Part shown: positions 60,406 through 64,000 of the stretch, in pieces
How the letters are laid out: each line of letters begins with the position of its first letter
How positions within the stretch are numbered: the first letter of the stretch is position 1
Assembly (NCBI GenBank): GCA_002150815.3
Contig: NDFF03000093.1
Location: 1-64,000, forward strand
Direction: 5' to 3'
Length of the DNA: 64,000 nt
From: Grammothele lineata
Lineage: Eukaryota > Basidiomycota > Agaricomycetes > Polyporales > Polyporaceae
Notes under the pieces: generated by a model
Told to the model about the DNA's origin: nothing
What the model saw: the letters and a program-made list of their open reading frames with translations, nothing else
The model's database searches: none
Program-made: the position numbers and the translations under genes

Positions 60406-62634
60406 GCTTTTTTCGGGCGTGAGCTGTTGGTTATCACTCGTGTTAGTTGCTCGACGTCGGAGATCGGATGCGGTGTATGCGGTTCTGGTAGAGCCAAATA
60501 TACGCTGGCGACGTATTGGATTGCCGCTTTCGCTATACAACCCACACACCCCAGATTCATAGGCTCGCATGACGACATTCAAGTCTCAACTTGAAACTCC
60601 GTCGGACGTTCCAGTTAGTACGGTTCGCTGACCAGTCGGGGTGAGTTCAAGATACTTCACCATGAACTGGATCGCTGCGAATGGCTCGTGCCGTCCGCTC
60701 AGCAACGGAGCGCGAGCCGGGCCCGCCATTCGGTGCGATCGGCCTTGTAACTCAGTGAGCTGGGGCTGAGTACATACTAGCGTCGTTCGCGTGTTTCGCT
60801 CCCATCTGGAAACGCAGCTGCCAGCGTGATTTCAGGACGATCCCAGGCGCTGGCAGCTGGGCGGCCAACGAGCTGGTCTTCGACGTCGACCGTGACGACG
60901 ACGGCCTGTCATGCTACGACTCGGGGTCTCTGAATAGACCTACGGTTTAATGAACGATATGTTGATGTAGGTTGTTGTCCGCGTTGCCAAACTGTTGACG
61001 GTTCTGAGCCGCGACTTGAAGTTGCTGAACGGGAAGGTTTTGGTGCGGCTGACGTCATGCGCCGTGCGGGTAAAGCCGCCACGTGCGTCTACACTGTCTC
61101 ATTAAGCGCTCAAACCTAGCTTGAGTGTTCTCGCACGGCGTCCCAGTTGAAACTTGCCGGTCATTTCCCCGGTCCCGTCAGCTTGAATTCGAACCTCCTC
61201 CCATGCAAGCCCTCTCGCGCCAACATAGCCAAAGGTCCAAAAGTGAATCGAGGAGGACCATGGAATCCCTGTGGGCTTTGCACATTCATCACGAGTCGCG
61301 TGCCATAGGAATATTGTCCGTCCAGTCTGGGCCGTTCCCCGAGGAACTTGGCAGTCCGAGTCGCCGACCGTCGCAAGTTTGAAACGCATCGGGTATGTTG
61401 TGGCGCTGACTGGAGTCCTTCGAAGTTCATGCATGTTAGCTCATGCTCCTTCCCGGCTAGTTCCCGACACGAGCATCAAAACCTCTTGTGGGCCATGGCT
61501 ATATTCTTGTCCATTGCGCGGTTCCACCTGGTTCCACCCACCTCTCGCTCGCGATTCCACGGATGGACCGCGCGACACGCAAGATCTCAGGATATTCCGT
61601 CTCTACTTCGCTGGTTCTCGTCTCCGAAGTGGTTATGACTTTCTCGACCTTTAGTCGCTATGATCATTACCTCCGGATCCGCCTCTCGTCGCACCGACTT
61701 CTCCTGCACGGTACTCTACAGACTGCGCTGCGGAAATCGCAACGCCACGGATCCGAGGAGACCGAGAAGGTCGAGAAGAGTAAAATGTTTCGGTTGATAT
61801 ACAGGCCGGGGTTAAAGCTTTAAAGGAGCGTCCTTCGCGACAGTGATGCGGGCCGCCGCCCCGTATCCGGGTTCCGCGAGAAGCGTTCACCCTGGCCACA
61901 CAGGTACTCGAAGGCACTCAACCGGGTAAGTCCTCTTCGAGTCTTCCATCGGGCACCGAAGTAGTAGGGAATCGTCGGAGGACGCTCGACACGGGCTCTT
62001 GTTCCCATCCGTTCCGGCGGTGACGAAGATAGTCGTCCGTTCAACCGTTGTTTGCAGGGCTCCTACACCGGCGCTCACGAGAAAACTAGCGCTGAACAAC
62101 GCGAGCGGTCGGCGTTTTTCGATTCCCTCATATTCTTACTCCGCTCCCTCTCCAATCTCCTTCCTGTGCACACCAGTACACGCTACCCATACGAGTGTAT
62201 CGACCCAGAGCTTGCCTACGCAGATGTAGGAACGTGTAGAAGATCTGGAACGGAGACTACTGGAAAAGTATACAGAGCTTCCGCGCGATCTCGGACGCCC
62301 GGCCCCACGGTTCGCAAACCAGGCACGGGCCGGCCGCCTTCTTGCTGGATACTTAGCACGATGTCTTTGGAGTGTGAGATCCGCATGGGGTCCGAGGACG
62401 GTCGCGGAGGCGACGCGTCGATAAGGTACGTCAGAGGCGTAACTCGTACAAAAGACCGCTACCGCCATTCATAGAAGTTCTTCGCAGTTTGGGAGTTCCT
62501 ACCCCCCTCCTCTCCTCTTCCGCGCTCTTAGTAACCGGCTGTGCTTTCGCACCAGGTTCGCGGACTGCGCTCTCCCTCTGCGCATAGCGTACGCTCGCTC
62601 CATCAATTGGCGTGCTGGACGTTTGTGAGGCGCC
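60406..62634. other. intergenic region between tandem membrane-protein genes
   Basis: From about 61790 to 62634 it repeats 58130-58709. The left part (60410-61780) has scattered open frames; the minus-strand frame at 61434-61102 is moderately protein-like (ADGTGEMTGKFQLGRRARTL), but no gene can be assembled. Confidence 0.4.
61790..62634. repeat. upstream part of tandem duplication, copy 2
   Basis: Partner of 58130-58709, somewhat longer because of small insertions. Confidence 0.6.
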
Positions 62635-64000
62635 ATGAGCACCACCACCGCTCTGTTCGATGTCGCGACCGTGTGAGTTCGATCATTTGTGAGACAACGA
62701 TCATGATTAACAATGTCCTTAGCGAAGGGCCGTTCTTCTTCGCCGTCATATTTGACTCGATCCTATATGGCGTTCTATGCACGCAAATGTTCTTCTACTT
62801 CATGGCGCCACAGCGGTACGCACGTCCCTATTGATGGATCACATTGCGAGCCCTTGACGGTTGTTCTGTAGAGATCCGACATGGATGCGGTTCCTTGTCG
62901 CGGTGGTGCTGTTTACAGAGACGGTACATACCGCCTTCAACATCGCCTCGGTATACATCGCGTTCGTCCAGAATTTTGGTGGGTCGTCTACACCGTTCAA
63001 CGTCTTTGCTCGTCTACTCGTCCTGATGCTCGTGGTTCCTAGGCGACTGGCTCGCTCTTTTGTACGCGACATGGGGTGAGTTCTCTCCTTCACTGACCTG
63101 GAAGGTATACGATACTGACTGATCGCATCTGGACGTGTCCTACAGCGACGCAAGGGGGGCCTATCACCATAGTGCGTACTTCGACGCTCACATGGAAGCG
63201 TCTGCTTATCTCTTGTACAGTCCGTCATTGCACTCCTCGTGCAGACTTTCTTCGCGTGGCGTATAAAGGTCTTGACACGCAATTACTGGATCGTGTGCGC
63301 TATCGCGTTCTTCGCCTTCGTCCAGATCTGTGCGTACCAGCTCCTCGTGTTAGCGTTCCGCCATTGCTGACGACGTCGTCTTCTCGCGCGGGCAGGTGGT
63401 GGTATTGGTATGACGATCGGAGTCATCAAGGTCCCCTACTCTCTGGAATTCTTCAAGCTGTACCCGGTCGCCATCACCTGGTCCACTGGTGCGATTACCG
63501 CGGACATACTCATCACTGGCACGCTCGTGTTCCACCTTGTGAGCTATGTTTCGTGCTCAGAGCGCTGTCCGTCCACCTAACCGGGGTTGACCCCACGCTT
63601 CCAGAGAAGTAAGAAGAGCGGGATGCAGTTTACAGACTCGCTGATCGACAAGATCACCCGCAGTGAGTGTCGGTCCGGATACTTTCACGCGCGCACTGCC
63701 CCGGCTGACGAAGTCGTGCTTCCCTTCCAGCAACTATCGAGACGAACCTCCTCACTACCGTCTGGATTATCCTAGATCTTATAATCTACATCAAAGTCGT
63801 ACGTGTTTCTCACGTCCGCCAACGGCTCGGGGCTATCATTCTAAAGTGCCCGTGGCATTTCACTTAGACGACGACTCTGCATCTTCTCTTCAACCTGACT
63901 ATGTCGAAGTTCTATTCGCTCTCCTTGCTCGTCTCCCTTAACGCGCGCGACTCGTGGAGGCGAGAGACAACGGCCTCGCACTCAGCCTCCGGCGGCGTCG
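62635..64000 (+). CDS. DUF6534-type multi-pass membrane protein, copy 2 (3' truncated by window)
   Basis: Paralogue of the 58710 gene with the same intron positions. It reads MSTTTALFDVATV, EGPFFFAVIFDSILYGVLCT, QMFFYFMAPQR, FLVAVVLFTETVHTAFNIAS, WRIKVLTRNYWIVCAIAFFA, GVIKVPYSLEFFKLYPVAIT, STGAITADILITGTLVFHL, SGMQFTDSLIDKITRTTIET, NLLTTVWIILDLIIYIKV, LLFNLTMSKFYSLSLLVSLN and ARDSWRRETT. No stop or frameshift is seen in the visible exons, so it appears intact; the C-terminal tail lies beyond the window. Substitutions are mostly conservative, with helices better kept than loops. Confidence 0.87.

Overview
The window is nuclear DNA of a basidiomycete fungus, almost certainly an Agaricomycete; a polypore-type wood decayer is my best guess. 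Evidence: many short introns (about 45-120 nt) with GT..AG ends, GC-rich coding sequence, and families typical of this group (F-box/LRR proteins, HET-domain proteins, DUF6534-type seven-helix proteins, a velvet regulator, an uncharacterised basidiomycete-only family). Coordinates come from reading splice sites and frames by eye; no database search was run. Family names rest on recalled motifs.

Layout. 0.5-3.1 kb: a TPR/F-box/LRR gene (+). 4.0-4.9 kb: peptide methionine sulfoxide reductase A (+). 7.4-9.7 kb: an allantoate/anion-cation symporter of the major facilitator superfamily with two tiny exons (+). 9.7-11.7 kb: no firm gene. 11.7-28.8 kb: a HET-domain island. HET1 (-) and HET2 (+) are close paralogues arranged head to head, HET3 (-) is more distant, and the spacers hold diverged duplicated blocks, gene remnants and one convincing but unnamed minus-strand coding exon (24.3-24.8 kb).

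The right half is mostly housekeeping. 29.4-33.9 kb: importin-13/Kap122-like karyopherin (+). 34.0-36.3 kb: Ser/Thr-rich single-pass membrane protein (-). 37.4-40.8 kb: velvet-domain regulator with a very long low-complexity tail (-). 42.2-46.4 kb: family X DNA polymerase with BRCT domain, lambda-like (-). 48.6-50.2 kb: SAM-dependent methyltransferase (+). 50.5-52.1 kb: complex III core protein 2 (+). 52.7-54.1 kb: a second single-pass membrane protein (+). 55.0-56.6 kb: basidiomycete-specific protein of unknown function (+). 58.7-60.4 kb and 62.6 kb to the window end: a tandem pair of DUF6534-type membrane proteins with shared upstream sequence, the second cut by the window edge.

There are no operons; each gene has its own promoter. 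Two introns, in the MsrA and QCR2 genes, read in frame only with a GC donor. The most unusual region is the HET island: two paralogues carry an extra coiled-coil-like arm inside the HET domain and sit among repeated blocks, as expected of a fast-evolving recognition locus, although no allorecognition role can be shown from sequence alone.
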